Shown piece after piece: positions 49,521 to 58,496 of a DNA stretch of 64,000 nucleotides. The notes under the pieces are model-generated. The model was not told the DNA's origin. It saw nothing but the letters and a program-made list of their open reading frames with translations, and did not search any database. The translations under genes were made by a program, and so were the position numbers. The DNA comes from Thiobacillus sp. (GTDB lineage: Bacteria; Pseudomonadota; Gammaproteobacteria; Burkholderiales; Thiobacillaceae), in assembly GCA_019459325.1 (NCBI GenBank), contig JAIBFA010000047.1, positions 52,312 through 116,311 of the forward strand. The letters run 5' to 3'. Position 1 is the stretch's first letter; each line of letters opens with the position of its first letter.

Positions 49521-50126
49521 TCAATCAATCTCAAGCCAAATTTCGTTACGTCGCCAGAACCATGGCTTCCAGGGAGGATCATAGCGAGCCCACACCGGTT
49601 CGCCGTGCCAGCGCAGCCCCGCTTGTGTAAGCGCCGCTTCAAGCTTCTTTAGATTCTCCTCGTAGCGGCTCTGCGACCATGCCCCGGAGTAGCCAATGAC
49701 AGCAACGGTTCTGGCGGGCATCTCGCGCAGGGCGACACTCGAATCGAGGGGTTCCGGGAGAGTTTCCAGCGTCCATTCTCGCGGCATCGCGAACTGGATG
49801 ACATAACCGCCGGCGCTTGCGCGTTGGGCTACCGGCGCCGTCATCGCAATCTTGGTGGGTGACTGCGCCACGGGTGCGGTCATCGCGATCTTGCGCGCTC
49901 CTTTGTTGCGGCCGAAGATGTATCCCGCCAGGACACGAAAACCCTGGTTCCCGGCGTCTTCGGGCGCCGCGCTGACAACTGTCTCCGCGACCAGATAGGG
50001 TTCATACCGACGCACCTCGAAAGTTTCGTAAGTGCGAACCACTGTGTAGAGAGGCTGGTCAATTGCCATGACAGAACTCCAGGCCACAAGCAGGAAGCAG
50101 GCAGCCATATAACGGACTCGGGTCAT
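49521..50126 (-). CDS. SOUL heme-binding family protein
   Basis: YTVVRTYETFEVRRYEPYLVAETVV...FRVLAGYIFGRNKGARKIAMTAPVAQ. Confidence 0.93.
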   Translation of the reverse strand: MTRVRYMAACFLLVAWSSVMAIDQPLYTVVRTYETFEVRRYEPYLVAETVVSAAPEDAGNQGFRVLAGYIFGRNKGARKIAMTAPVAQSPTKIAMTAPVAQRASAGGYVIQFAMPREWTLETLPEPLDSSVALREMPARTVAVIGYSGAWSQSRYEENLKKLEAALTQAGLRWHGEPVWARYDPPWKPWFWRRNEIWLEID

Positions 50127-50464
50127 CGAAGCACCATGGGCATTGCTGTGACAAGGCTGAATATACTCGCCCACTGTCATATGCGCGCATTCGACTGGCG
50201 CGCGGGTCCGATGCCTTCCGCGAGTGGCTCAACGGTATCGGGCGTTCGCGCGCTGTGGTGATGCCCTGGGGCGCTCGTTGCCGTTTCCGACATGGCCGAG
50301 ATGCGCACCGATATCGAGATTTGGTGGACCCGGGTTACGCGCAAAAAGTGGGAATTTCATCGCAAACTGACCTTCTTAATTGCTGTCTCTGCGCATGAGA
50401 TATGATCACCCACGCCGTACCCCATTATTCCCGTGGCAAACAGGCGCCCTGTTCTGGAGGGTCA

Positions 50465-51373
50465 ATGAAATTCAATGTATCGCGTCGCACGCGTTCGACG
50501 GCACTCACCCTGGCCCTTGCGACAGCCGGCGTGGCGCAAGCACAGGGGGTGGATTGGCGGCCCTTTCTCTCCGTCACCCCGGTCTATCAGGGTGAGGGCG
50601 ATCTTGACGGCGGTGGCGACTACAGCGCGCAGAGCGCGATTGTGCGCATGGGCGTTTCGGGTGATCTCGGCCACGGCAACCGCGCCGGTGTGACGCTCAA
50701 CTACGATTACACTGACTATTCGTTCTCGAGTCCGGTTCGCTTCGGCAACGTTGCACCATGGAACACGGTGCAACGCTACGGCGTATCGGTTCCCCTTTCG
50801 CTTGGTCTGAGCGATGGCTGGAGCGTCGGGCTTGCACCCTCGTTCGACTGGTTCCGCGAGAACGGTGCCGACGCGGGTGACGCATTCACCTGGGGTGGCA
50901 TCGTCTCGGCGACCAAGCGCTTCGACAATGGCAACCGTCTCGGCTTTGGCATGGGCGTATTCGACCGCATCGAGGAAACGAGCGTATTCCCGTTCCTGCT
51001 GGTCGACTGGCGGATTAACGATCGCTGGCGTCTGGTGAACCCGCTACCCGTGGGACCAACCGGCCCAGCCGGCTTGGAACTCGAGTACCGATTCGACATT
51101 GGCTGGAACGTCGGGCTCGGAGCCGCGTGGCGCAACGCGCGCTTTCGCTTGAGTAATGACGGCACAGTGCCCAACGGTATCGGCGAGGAACGTGGAGTAC
51201 CCGTGTTTCTCCGCGCAACTCACGCTTTTGGTGACCAGATGTCACTGAACCTTTACGCTGGGTTCGTGACCGCTGGCCAGCTAAGGGTCGAGGATTCATC
51301 TGGTAACGAGCTGAGCCAGGCCGACTTCGACACAGCACCGCTCTTCGGCGCTACGTTCTCTGCGCGCTTCTGA
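50465..51373 (+). CDS. MipA/OmpV family outer-membrane protein
   Basis: WRPFLSVTPVYQGEGDLDGGGDYSAQSAIVRMGVSGDLGHGNRAGVTLNYDYTDY...; C-terminal SARF. Confidence 0.72.
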   Translation: MKFNVSRRTRSTALTLALATAGVAQAQGVDWRPFLSVTPVYQGEGDLDGGGDYSAQSAIVRMGVSGDLGHGNRAGVTLNYDYTDYSFSSPVRFGNVAPWNTVQRYGVSVPLSLGLSDGWSVGLAPSFDWFRENGADAGDAFTWGGIVSATKRFDNGNRLGFGMGVFDRIEETSVFPFLLVDWRINDRWRLVNPLPVGPTGPAGLELEYRFDIGWNVGLGAAWRNARFRLSNDGTVPNGIGEERGVPVFLRATHAFGDQMSLNLYAGFVTAGQLRVEDSSGNELSQADFDTAPLFGATFSARF

Positions 51374-51782
51374 ATCGAAGGAGTTGGTAGGTGACGTCAA
51401 ACCATGTCTTTACACTTCTGCCCATTTTGACTGCCGGTTCTGGCGAAAACATATAGTCCGCTTTGATATGCCAGTTCAACCAGTCGATGTGCTCGGCCGG
51501 ACTGACCCTAAAGGGTTGTGTGCTGCCGCAGAGGAAATCGGAAAGCCGCCGTTCGGCGAGATTCCCCGGTCGATGTCCGGTAACGCTTCCATAGCGGTAG
51601 TGCTCGGCTAAATCACCATCGGCAGCTTTGGCCGAACAAGAGACAGTCGAGCTTCCCAACCTGAACTTCCGCTCCTGGCCGATTTACGTCCATCGTCCAC
51701 CTGTCAAAAAAACGTCCCGGAACGGCCTATCAAGGTCAACTCGTTGAGCACTTGACCCGATGTGCAAAGTCATTTGAGGTTG

Positions 51783-52229
51783 CTAAATACGCGAACCCCC
51801 ACGCCGATTTTTTACCCGGCTAAGAAGCATCTTGCAGTTGACCTTGACGACATGACGGCGCGAAAACAGATTGCGGCGGACGAAATCTTCAAGCGCCGTG
51901 TTGTCTTCGGTCAGGGTATGAATATGCAAGCTGGTCATGTCGCTCATGATGTAGAGACTTCTGACTTCGGGTTGCTTGGCCAGATCCTCGGCGACCATCT
52001 CGATCCCCTGAGGATCGACCTCGACATCGAAGAAAGCCGAAACGGTGGTGCCGACTTTCTCCGGGTTGACGATGACGGTGAATTTTTCAATGACGCCTTC
52101 ATCGATCAGGCGCTGCACCCGATCGCGGGCGTGAACCCGGGAAATGCCCAGTTCGCGCGCGATGTCGGCGAAGCTCATGCGGCCGTCGTCAACCAGCATG
52201 GCGAGTATTTTCTGATCCAGATCGTTCAC
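51783..52229 (-). CDS. Lrp/AsnC family transcriptional regulator
   Basis: MNDLDQKILAMLVDDGRMSFADIARELGISRVHARDRVQRLIDEGVIEKFTVIVNPEKVG. Confidence 0.95.
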   Translation of the reverse strand: MNDLDQKILAMLVDDGRMSFADIARELGISRVHARDRVQRLIDEGVIEKFTVIVNPEKVGTTVSAFFDVEVDPQGIEMVAEDLAKQPEVRSLYIMSDMTSLHIHTLTEDNTALEDFVRRNLFSRRHVVKVNCKMLLSRVKNRRGGSRI

Positions 52230-52250
52230 ACGCGTCTCCTCCTCGGTCGC

Positions 52251-53048
52251 TTACACCAGCACGGCCCACAGCATGCGCAGCGAGATTGCCAGCACCAGCA
52301 CGCCAAACACCCGCTTCAGCTTCCTGACCGGCAAGTCGTGCGCCAGGCGAACCCCCAGTGGCGCGGTCAGCACGGCGGCGCCGGCAATCGCCGCCAGGGC
52401 AGGCAGCGATACATAGCCCACGGTGCCGGGCGGCAGCAGCGCGTTCCCCCAACCGGACAGGACGAAGCCGGCCGCGCCAAACAGCGCGATGGGCAGGCCC
52501 AGCGCGGTGGAGATGGCGATGGCGCGCCTGAGTTCGAGATTGCAGGCATGCAGGAAAGGCACGGTGATGTTGCCGCCGCCGATGCCAAGCAGCGCCGAGA
52601 ACGAACCAATGCCGAGACCGACGCCCCACAATCCGCCCCGCCCCGGCAGACGCCAGTGTGCGGCGGGCTTCCAGTCCAGCACGAACTGGGTGCCGACGAG
52701 CAGCAGGAAGGCAGCGAAGAATCCCTTCAGCATGGCCGCCGGGATGAAGCCGGCCAGGTAGCCGCTGGCGAAGCCGCCGAGCAGCGTGGCCGGGGCCAAC
52801 AGGCGCACCACCGGCCAGTCGATGGCGCGGCGCTTCTGCTGCGCCCAGATGGCCGACATCGAGGTGAACACGATGGCGGCCAGCGAGGTGCCGATGGCGA
52901 GGTGCGGGATGATCTCGCGCGGCAGGTCGTGGAGCTGGAAAATCCAGATCAGCACCGGAACGACCACGACGCCGCCGCCGATCCCGAGCATGCCGGCGAG
53001 CAGCCCGGCAACCAGGCCCAAGCCGAGAAAAGAAACGATTTCCAGCAA
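52251..53048 (-). CDS. TSUP (TauE/SafE) family membrane transporter
   Basis: LAGMLGIGGGVVVVPVLIW...LGIGSFSALLGIGGGNITVPFL. Confidence 0.95.
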   Translation of the reverse strand: MLEIVSFLGLGLVAGLLAGMLGIGGGVVVVPVLIWIFQLHDLPREIIPHLAIGTSLAAIVFTSMSAIWAQQKRRAIDWPVVRLLAPATLLGGFASGYLAGFIPAAMLKGFFAAFLLLVGTQFVLDWKPAAHWRLPGRGGLWGVGLGIGSFSALLGIGGGNITVPFLHACNLELRRAIAISTALGLPIALFGAAGFVLSGWGNALLPPGTVGYVSLPALAAIAGAAVLTAPLGVRLAHDLPVRKLKRVFGVLVLAISLRMLWAVLV

Positions 53049-53093
53049 TTGCTTTCCCTCATGCGGCCGTCAGCGGCCCTGCGTGTTGTTGAA

Positions 53094-54695
53094 TCAGACG
53101 CCGCCAGCGGCCCCGTCGCTGCGCGGATCGGAAGCCGCCTCGCAGGCGCCATCGTCCAGCACGCGAATAACGCCTGCGTGCCCCATCATCTGCGCGTAAT
53201 CCTCCACCCGCTCCACCACGTGTCCCCGCTTCGCGAGTTCGTCGAACACCTCCGGGGCGAAGCGGCCTTCGAGTTTCAGACTGTCGCTGCTCTGCCCCCA
53301 GGTGCGCCCGAGCAGCCATCGCGGGCTGTCCAGCACATCGGCCAGGGGCAGGCGGTAGTCCAGCGCACGCGTGGCAACCGCCGCCTGCGTCTGCGGCTGG
53401 CCGTCGCCGCCCATGGTGCCGTAGACGAGCCGCGGGCGGCCGTTCTCCAGGTACATGGCGGGGTTGAGCGTGTGGAAGGGCCGCTTGCCCGGCTTCAGCA
53501 CATTGACGTGCCGCGGGTCGAGCGAGAACGACGCGCCGCGGTTCTGCCAGATGATGCCGGTTTCGCCCGCCACCACGCCGCTGCCGTATTCGTGATAAAT
53601 GCTCTGGATGGCACTGACGGCGCGGCCTTTCGCGTCCACCACCCCGAACCAGACCGTATCCGCCGGCCCCACGCCCCTGCCCCAGGGCGCTGCGCGGGAC
53701 ACGTCGATGGCATCGGCGAGGTCGGCGGTCGCGGCGGGCGAGAGCAATTCGTCGACCGGGACGACGACGTGATCCGGATCGGCCACATGGCGGTCGCGCA
53801 AGTGGAAAGCCTGCTTGGTCGCTTCGACCACGAGATGCACGTAATCGGCGGAAAGATGCGGGTGGCGGGCCAGATAGAAATGGTCGAGTTGGCCCAGGAT
53901 GAGCAGCGAGGCCAGTCCCTGGGTCGGCGGCGGCATGTTGACAGCCAGCCCGTTGCGGTAGCGCACGCTGATGGGGTCCACCTTGCGGCAGTTGAACACG
54001 GCCAGGTCTTCGGCGGACAGCAGGCTGCCGGCATCGGCCAGGCCCTGTGCGACCCGGCGCCCGAGTTCGCCGCGATAGAAGCCTTCCGCGCCGTCTCTTT
54101 GCAACAGGCGCAGCGATTCGGCGAGCTGCGGTTGCCGGAAAGTCGCCCCGGCCGGTGTGGGCTGCCCTTTGGGGGCATAGATGTCGATCAGATTCTGAAA
54201 CCCGCCGAGCTCCGCCCACTTTTGCGTCAGGAAGTCGCCCTGGCTGGCGCTGCACGCGAAGCCTTCTTCGGCGTGGCCATGGGCTGTGGCAAGCACGTCC
54301 TGCCAGGCAAGACGGCCGCCCCAGCGGGTGCCGCTGAACGCATGCGCGGCGCCCCATACCGACACCAGGCCGGCCACCGTATTGGCCGCATGCGGGCCGC
54401 GGGCGGGAATCGCGTTCAAACCTTGTCCGGTGTAGAAATCAGACGTGTAGGCCTTGCCGGCCGGGCCGGCACCGTCGAGGCCGGTCAGGTTGCCCGACTG
54501 GTCGCACAGCAGCCAGAAGCCGTCGCCGCCCAGACTGTTCATGTGCGGATAGACCACGCACAGGGTGCTGCCGACCGCGAGCGCCGCTTCGACCGCATTG
54601 CCGCCGGCGTCGAGGACGGCCTTGCCGGCGGCGGTGGCCAGATGATGCGGCGAGGTCACCACCCCGCGCGAGGACTGGGCGTATCGGCTCGTCAT
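53094..54695 (-). CDS. ggt: Gamma-glutamyltranspeptidase family protein
   Basis: GVVTSPHHLATAAGKAVLDAGGNAVEAALAVGSTLCVVYPHMNSLGGDGFWLL...MYLENGRPRLVYGTMGGDGQPQTQ. Confidence 0.93.
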   Translation of the reverse strand: MTSRYAQSSRGVVTSPHHLATAAGKAVLDAGGNAVEAALAVGSTLCVVYPHMNSLGGDGFWLLCDQSGNLTGLDGAGPAGKAYTSDFYTGQGLNAIPARGPHAANTVAGLVSVWGAAHAFSGTRWGGRLAWQDVLATAHGHAEEGFACSASQGDFLTQKWAELGGFQNLIDIYAPKGQPTPAGATFRQPQLAESLRLLQRDGAEGFYRGELGRRVAQGLADAGSLLSAEDLAVFNCRKVDPISVRYRNGLAVNMPPPTQGLASLLILGQLDHFYLARHPHLSADYVHLVVEATKQAFHLRDRHVADPDHVVVPVDELLSPAATADLADAIDVSRAAPWGRGVGPADTVWFGVVDAKGRAVSAIQSIYHEYGSGVVAGETGIIWQNRGASFSLDPRHVNVLKPGKRPFHTLNPAMYLENGRPRLVYGTMGGDGQPQTQAAVATRALDYRLPLADVLDSPRWLLGRTWGQSSDSLKLEGRFAPEVFDELAKRGHVVERVEDYAQMMGHAGVIRVLDDGACEAASDPRSDGAAGGV

Positions 54696-55663
54696 GCGGC
54701 TGCAACCGGAAACAGGCAGGCCACCTGCCGGCCCGCTTCAAGTGCGGTGAGCACCGGGTCGGTCTCGCGGCAGGCGGCCTGCGCCTGCGGGCAGCGCCCG
54801 GCGAAGCGGCACCCCTTCGGCAGATCGACCGGGCTCGGGATCTCGCCGCTCAACGAGGCCTTGAGCGGCATGTCGAAGCGCGGGAACGCCTGCAGCAGCG
54901 CGCGCGTGTAGGGATGACGCGGGGTGTTGAGGATGGCGTCGGTCGGTCCCTGCTCGACGATTCGCCCCAGATAGAGCACCGCGATCTTTTCGCACAAATA
55001 GCTCGCCACCCCCAGGTCGTGGGTGATGAACACCAGTGTGATGCCGGCTTCGCGGCACAGGTCGCGCAGGAGATTGAGCACCTGGGCCTGAACCGAGACA
55101 TCGAGTCCCGCCACCGACTCGTCGGCCATGATGACCTGGGGCTCGGCGGCCAGCGCACGCGCGATGGCGACGCGGCGGATCTGCCCGCCCGACAGTTCGC
55201 TGGGGAAACGCTGCAGCAGGCCGGTGGGCAGCCCGACGCGATCGAGCAGTGCCGCGACGCGTTCGGGGAGGGCGCTTTCCGCGCACAGGCCATGCAAGCG
55301 GATCGGTTCGGCCAGGATGTCCTCGATGCGCATCCGCGGGTTCATCGAACCGCGGGCATTCTGATAGATGAACGCCACCTCGCGCGCAAAGCGTTTCCTC
55401 TCTTCCGCGTCGAGCTGGGACAGGTCGCGCTGCCCGTACAGCACGCGGCCGTCGCTGGCGGGCTCGAGCCCGAGCATCAGGCGGATCAGCGTCGACTTGC
55501 CGGAGCCGCTTTCGCCGACCAGGGCGAGGGTGTCGCCCCGCTGCAGATCCAGGCGCACACCGTCGAGCGCCTTGAGTTGCCGCGATGCGCGATGAAACCA
55601 GCCGCGCCCGCGCAGTTCGTAGGTACGTTCGACGTCCAGCAGGGAAAAGATGGGTTCTTGCAT
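54692..55663 (-). CDS. Peptide ABC transporter ATP-binding protein (DppF-like)
   Basis: GDTLALVGESGSGKSTLIRLMLGLEP...LSGGQIRRVAIARAL...VMADESVAGLDVSVQAQVLNLL. Confidence 0.95.
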   Translation of the reverse strand: MQEPIFSLLDVERTYELRGRGWFHRASRQLKALDGVRLDLQRGDTLALVGESGSGKSTLIRLMLGLEPASDGRVLYGQRDLSQLDAEERKRFAREVAFIYQNARGSMNPRMRIEDILAEPIRLHGLCAESALPERVAALLDRVGLPTGLLQRFPSELSGGQIRRVAIARALAAEPQVIMADESVAGLDVSVQAQVLNLLRDLCREAGITLVFITHDLGVASYLCEKIAVLYLGRIVEQGPTDAILNTPRHPYTRALLQAFPRFDMPLKASLSGEIPSPVDLPKGCRFAGRCPQAQAACRETDPVLTALEAGRQVACLFPVAAA

Positions 55664-55671
55664 GAGCTTAC

Positions 55672-56664
55672 CTAATCGATGAACCAGCAGGCGACCTGGC
55701 GGCCGTCGCGTATTTCGGCCTGCGGGCGCTGCTCGCCGCAGATCGCCTTCGCCTTGGGACAGCGCGGCGCAAAGCGGCAGCCGGCGGGCATGGCGTTCAG
55801 CGGCGGAACCTGGCCGGGAATGGGCACGAGCGTCCGCGAACCCAGTTCGACGACGCATGACTTGAGGCCGCGCGTATAGGGATGCAGGGGCGAGGCGAGC
55901 ACGCGGTCGCTGGGGCCTTCCTCGACGATCTGTCCGGCATACATGACCGCGATTCGATCGCACACCTGGGCGCCCAGCGCGAGGTCGTGGAGAACGAAGA
56001 TCGCGCTGGAATTCAGCGCCCTTACCCGGTCCAGGATCAGTTCCATGATCTGCGCCTGGATGGTGACGTCGAGTGCGCTGGTGGGTTCGTCGGCGAGCAG
56101 CAGCTCGGGGTTGCAGGCCAGCGCGATGGCGATCATGACGCGTTGCTGCATGCCACCGGACAGTTCGTGTGGGTAGGCGTCGAGCCGCAGGCGCGGTTCG
56201 GGAATGCCGACGCTGTGCATCAGCTCGGCGGCCCGTTCGCGGCGATCCCATTTCGACAGGCCCAGATGCCGCTTGAGCGGCTCGGCGATCTGTTCGCCCA
56301 CGGTGAAGCAGGGGTTGAGGGCCGCGGTCGCGTCCTGGAAAATCAGGCCTATCTTGTTGCCGCGCAGGCGGCGATAGTCCGCTTCCCGGAGCCGGGTGAG
56401 CTCGGTGCCGCGAAAGCGCATACTGCCCGCCAACTGCACCTCGGGCGCGCGCAGCAGGCCGATGAGCGCCAGGGCAAGCGTGGACTTTCCGGCTCCCGAT
56501 TCGCCGATCAGGCCGAGGGTCTCGCCGGGGTGCAGCGCCAGGTTGACGCCATCCAGCACCACGGCCTGGCCGCGCCGCAGGCTGAGATCGCACACTTCGA
56601 GCAGCGGTTCCTGGCTCTCCGGCATGGCAGCGGCCTCGAGGTTCATAGCGACAGCGCAGTCCAT
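55672..56664 (-). CDS. Peptide ABC transporter ATP-binding protein (DppD-like)
   Basis: GETLGLIGESGAGKSTLALALIGLL...ELSGGMQQRVMIAIALACNPELLLADEPTSALDVTIQAQIM. Confidence 0.95.
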   Translation of the reverse strand: MDCAVAMNLEAAAMPESQEPLLEVCDLSLRRGQAVVLDGVNLALHPGETLGLIGESGAGKSTLALALIGLLRAPEVQLAGSMRFRGTELTRLREADYRRLRGNKIGLIFQDATAALNPCFTVGEQIAEPLKRHLGLSKWDRRERAAELMHSVGIPEPRLRLDAYPHELSGGMQQRVMIAIALACNPELLLADEPTSALDVTIQAQIMELILDRVRALNSSAIFVLHDLALGAQVCDRIAVMYAGQIVEEGPSDRVLASPLHPYTRGLKSCVVELGSRTLVPIPGQVPPLNAMPAGCRFAPRCPKAKAICGEQRPQAEIRDGRQVACWFID

Positions 56665-57546
56665 CTAGGCGTCCTTTTGGGTCGTGGGATCGAAGGCATC
56701 GCGCAGGCCGTCACCCAGCAGATTGAGCGCCACCAGCAGGATCGCCAGGGCCACGCCCGGCACCCCCGAGATCCACGGCGCCATGGTGATGAAGGCGCGG
56801 CCCTCGGCGATCATCAGGCCCCAGTCCGGGGTCGGCGGCACCACGCCGATGCCGAGGAAGGACAGGCCCGACTCCAGCAGGATGGCGATGCTGACCCGCA
56901 TCCCGGCCTGGACCAGGATGGGCGACACCACATTGGGCAGTACATGGCGCCAGATGATGGCCGCAGTCGTCACGCCCATCAGCCGGGCGGCTTCGATATA
57001 GGGCTGGTTCTTCACCTGCAGCACGTCGCCGCGGGTCATCCGCGCGAAAGGGCCGACGAAGGACAAGGCCAGGGCATAGACGACGTTTTCCGTCCCCAGG
57101 CCGAGCACCGCCATGAACGCCATCGCCAGGATCAGCTCCGGAAAGGCGAGCAGGCCGTCGACAATGCGCATCAGCACCCACTCGGTGCGCCCGCCCATCA
57201 GCCCGGCCGCGAGGCCGATGGCCACACCCACGGCCAGGCCGAGGGCGACCGAGGCGAAGCCGATGATGAGTGCCAGTTGCGCGCCATAAAGCAGGCGCGA
57301 ATAGAGATCCTGACCATAGGAATCGGTGCCCAGCCAGTGCGCGGCGCTGGGCCCTTGCAGCGAGGCCATCAGGTCCTGGGCAGTAGGATCATGGGTGGCC
57401 AGCCAGGGGGCGAACACGGCTGCGAATACGTAGAGCGCAATGATCGCAAGGCCGAGCATGGCGCTGCGTTGCCGCAGCAGCGGCTGCACAAAGCGCCGCT
57501 TCCATTGCGAATCCGGGGGGGCGGGGATGTTGAGCGCGTCACGCAT
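56665..57546 (-). CDS. Peptide ABC transporter permease (DppC-like)
   Basis: AMLGLAIIALYVFAAVFAPWLATHDPTAQDL...HWLGTDSYGQDLYSRLLYGAQ. Confidence 0.95.
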   Translation of the reverse strand: MRDALNIPAPPDSQWKRRFVQPLLRQRSAMLGLAIIALYVFAAVFAPWLATHDPTAQDLMASLQGPSAAHWLGTDSYGQDLYSRLLYGAQLALIIGFASVALGLAVGVAIGLAAGLMGGRTEWVLMRIVDGLLAFPELILAMAFMAVLGLGTENVVYALALSFVGPFARMTRGDVLQVKNQPYIEAARLMGVTTAAIIWRHVLPNVVSPILVQAGMRVSIAILLESGLSFLGIGVVPPTPDWGLMIAEGRAFITMAPWISGVPGVALAILLVALNLLGDGLRDAFDPTTQKDA

Positions 57547-57548
57547 GG

Positions 57549-58496
57549 TCAGCGTCTCCGAAGGCGAGGATCGAGGAACTGATAGGTCTGGTCGACGGCA
57601 AGGTTGACCGCCACGAACAGCAGGCCGGTGAGCATGATGCCGGCCTGGACCACGATGTATTCGCGGTTGAGCACCGCCGTGGTGACCATCATCCCGAGGC
57701 CGGGCAAGGCGAACACCACCTCGGTCATCACCGCGCCGCGCAGCATGCCGCCGAGCTGCAGGCCGATGACGGTGACCAGCGGCATCAGCACGTTGCGCAT
57801 GCCGTGAACCCACACCACGCGCCAGGCCGGCTCGCCGCGCGCCTTGGCAGCCAGGATGTACGGCTGCCCGAGCACTTCCAGCAGACTGGAGCGCGTGATG
57901 CGCGCGATCAGCCCGACATACCAGGCGCCCAGCGTGACGGCCGGCAGGGTCAGGTGCCACAGCCCCTGCCAGAAGTCTTCCCAGGGCGCGACGAATCCCA
58001 GCACGGGGAACCAGCCCAGATCGACACCGAACAGCCAGATCAGGAGGATGCCCAGATAGAAACTGGGAAAGGCGTTGCCGCCGATCGCCAGCGTGGTCGC
58101 CAGCACATCCACCCAGCTGTTGCGATAGAGCGCGGCCAGCACGCCGGCGGGGATGCCGATCACCAGTGCGATCAGCAGCGACAGCGCGGCCAGCGTCAGG
58201 GTCACCGGCAGCGCCTGCAGCACCGCCAGTTCGAAGATGTTCTGGTTGGTGATGTAGGAGGTGCCCCAGTCGCCGCGGACGAAATCGGCCAGCCAGTTGC
58301 CGTACTGGAATACGACGGGCTGATCGAGGCCGAGTTCGTGGGTCAGCTGGTCATAAGATGATTTCGAATAGTCCGAGCCCAGCATGATGCTGACCGGGTC
58401 GCCCGGCGCCAGCTTCAGGAACGCGAAGCTGGCTGCCGAGACGATCAGCAGCACCAGCAGGGTCTGCGCCAGTTTGGCGGATGCAGCCTGGAACAT
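57549..58496 (-). CDS. Peptide ABC transporter permease (DppB-like)
   Basis: FLKLAPGDPVSIMLGSDYSKSSYDQLTHELGLDQPVVFQYGNWLADFVRGDWGTSY. Confidence 0.95.
   Translation of the reverse strand: MFQAASAKLAQTLLVLLIVSAASFAFLKLAPGDPVSIMLGSDYSKSSYDQLTHELGLDQPVVFQYGNWLADFVRGDWGTSYITNQNIFELAVLQALPVTLTLAALSLLIALVIGIPAGVLAALYRNSWVDVLATTLAIGGNAFPSFYLGILLIWLFGVDLGWFPVLGFVAPWEDFWQGLWHLTLPAVTLGAWYVGLIARITRSSLLEVLGQPYILAAKARGEPAWRVVWVHGMRNVLMPLVTVIGLQLGGMLRGAVMTEVVFALPGLGMMVTTAVLNREYIVVQAGIMLTGLLFVAVNLAVDQTYQFLDPRLRRR

Noticed and set aside
51762-54911. 1049-aa plus-strand ORF
   Set aside because: Runs antisense through AsnC, TSUP and Ggt, all with clear family signatures; composition typical of GC-rich antisense ORFs.
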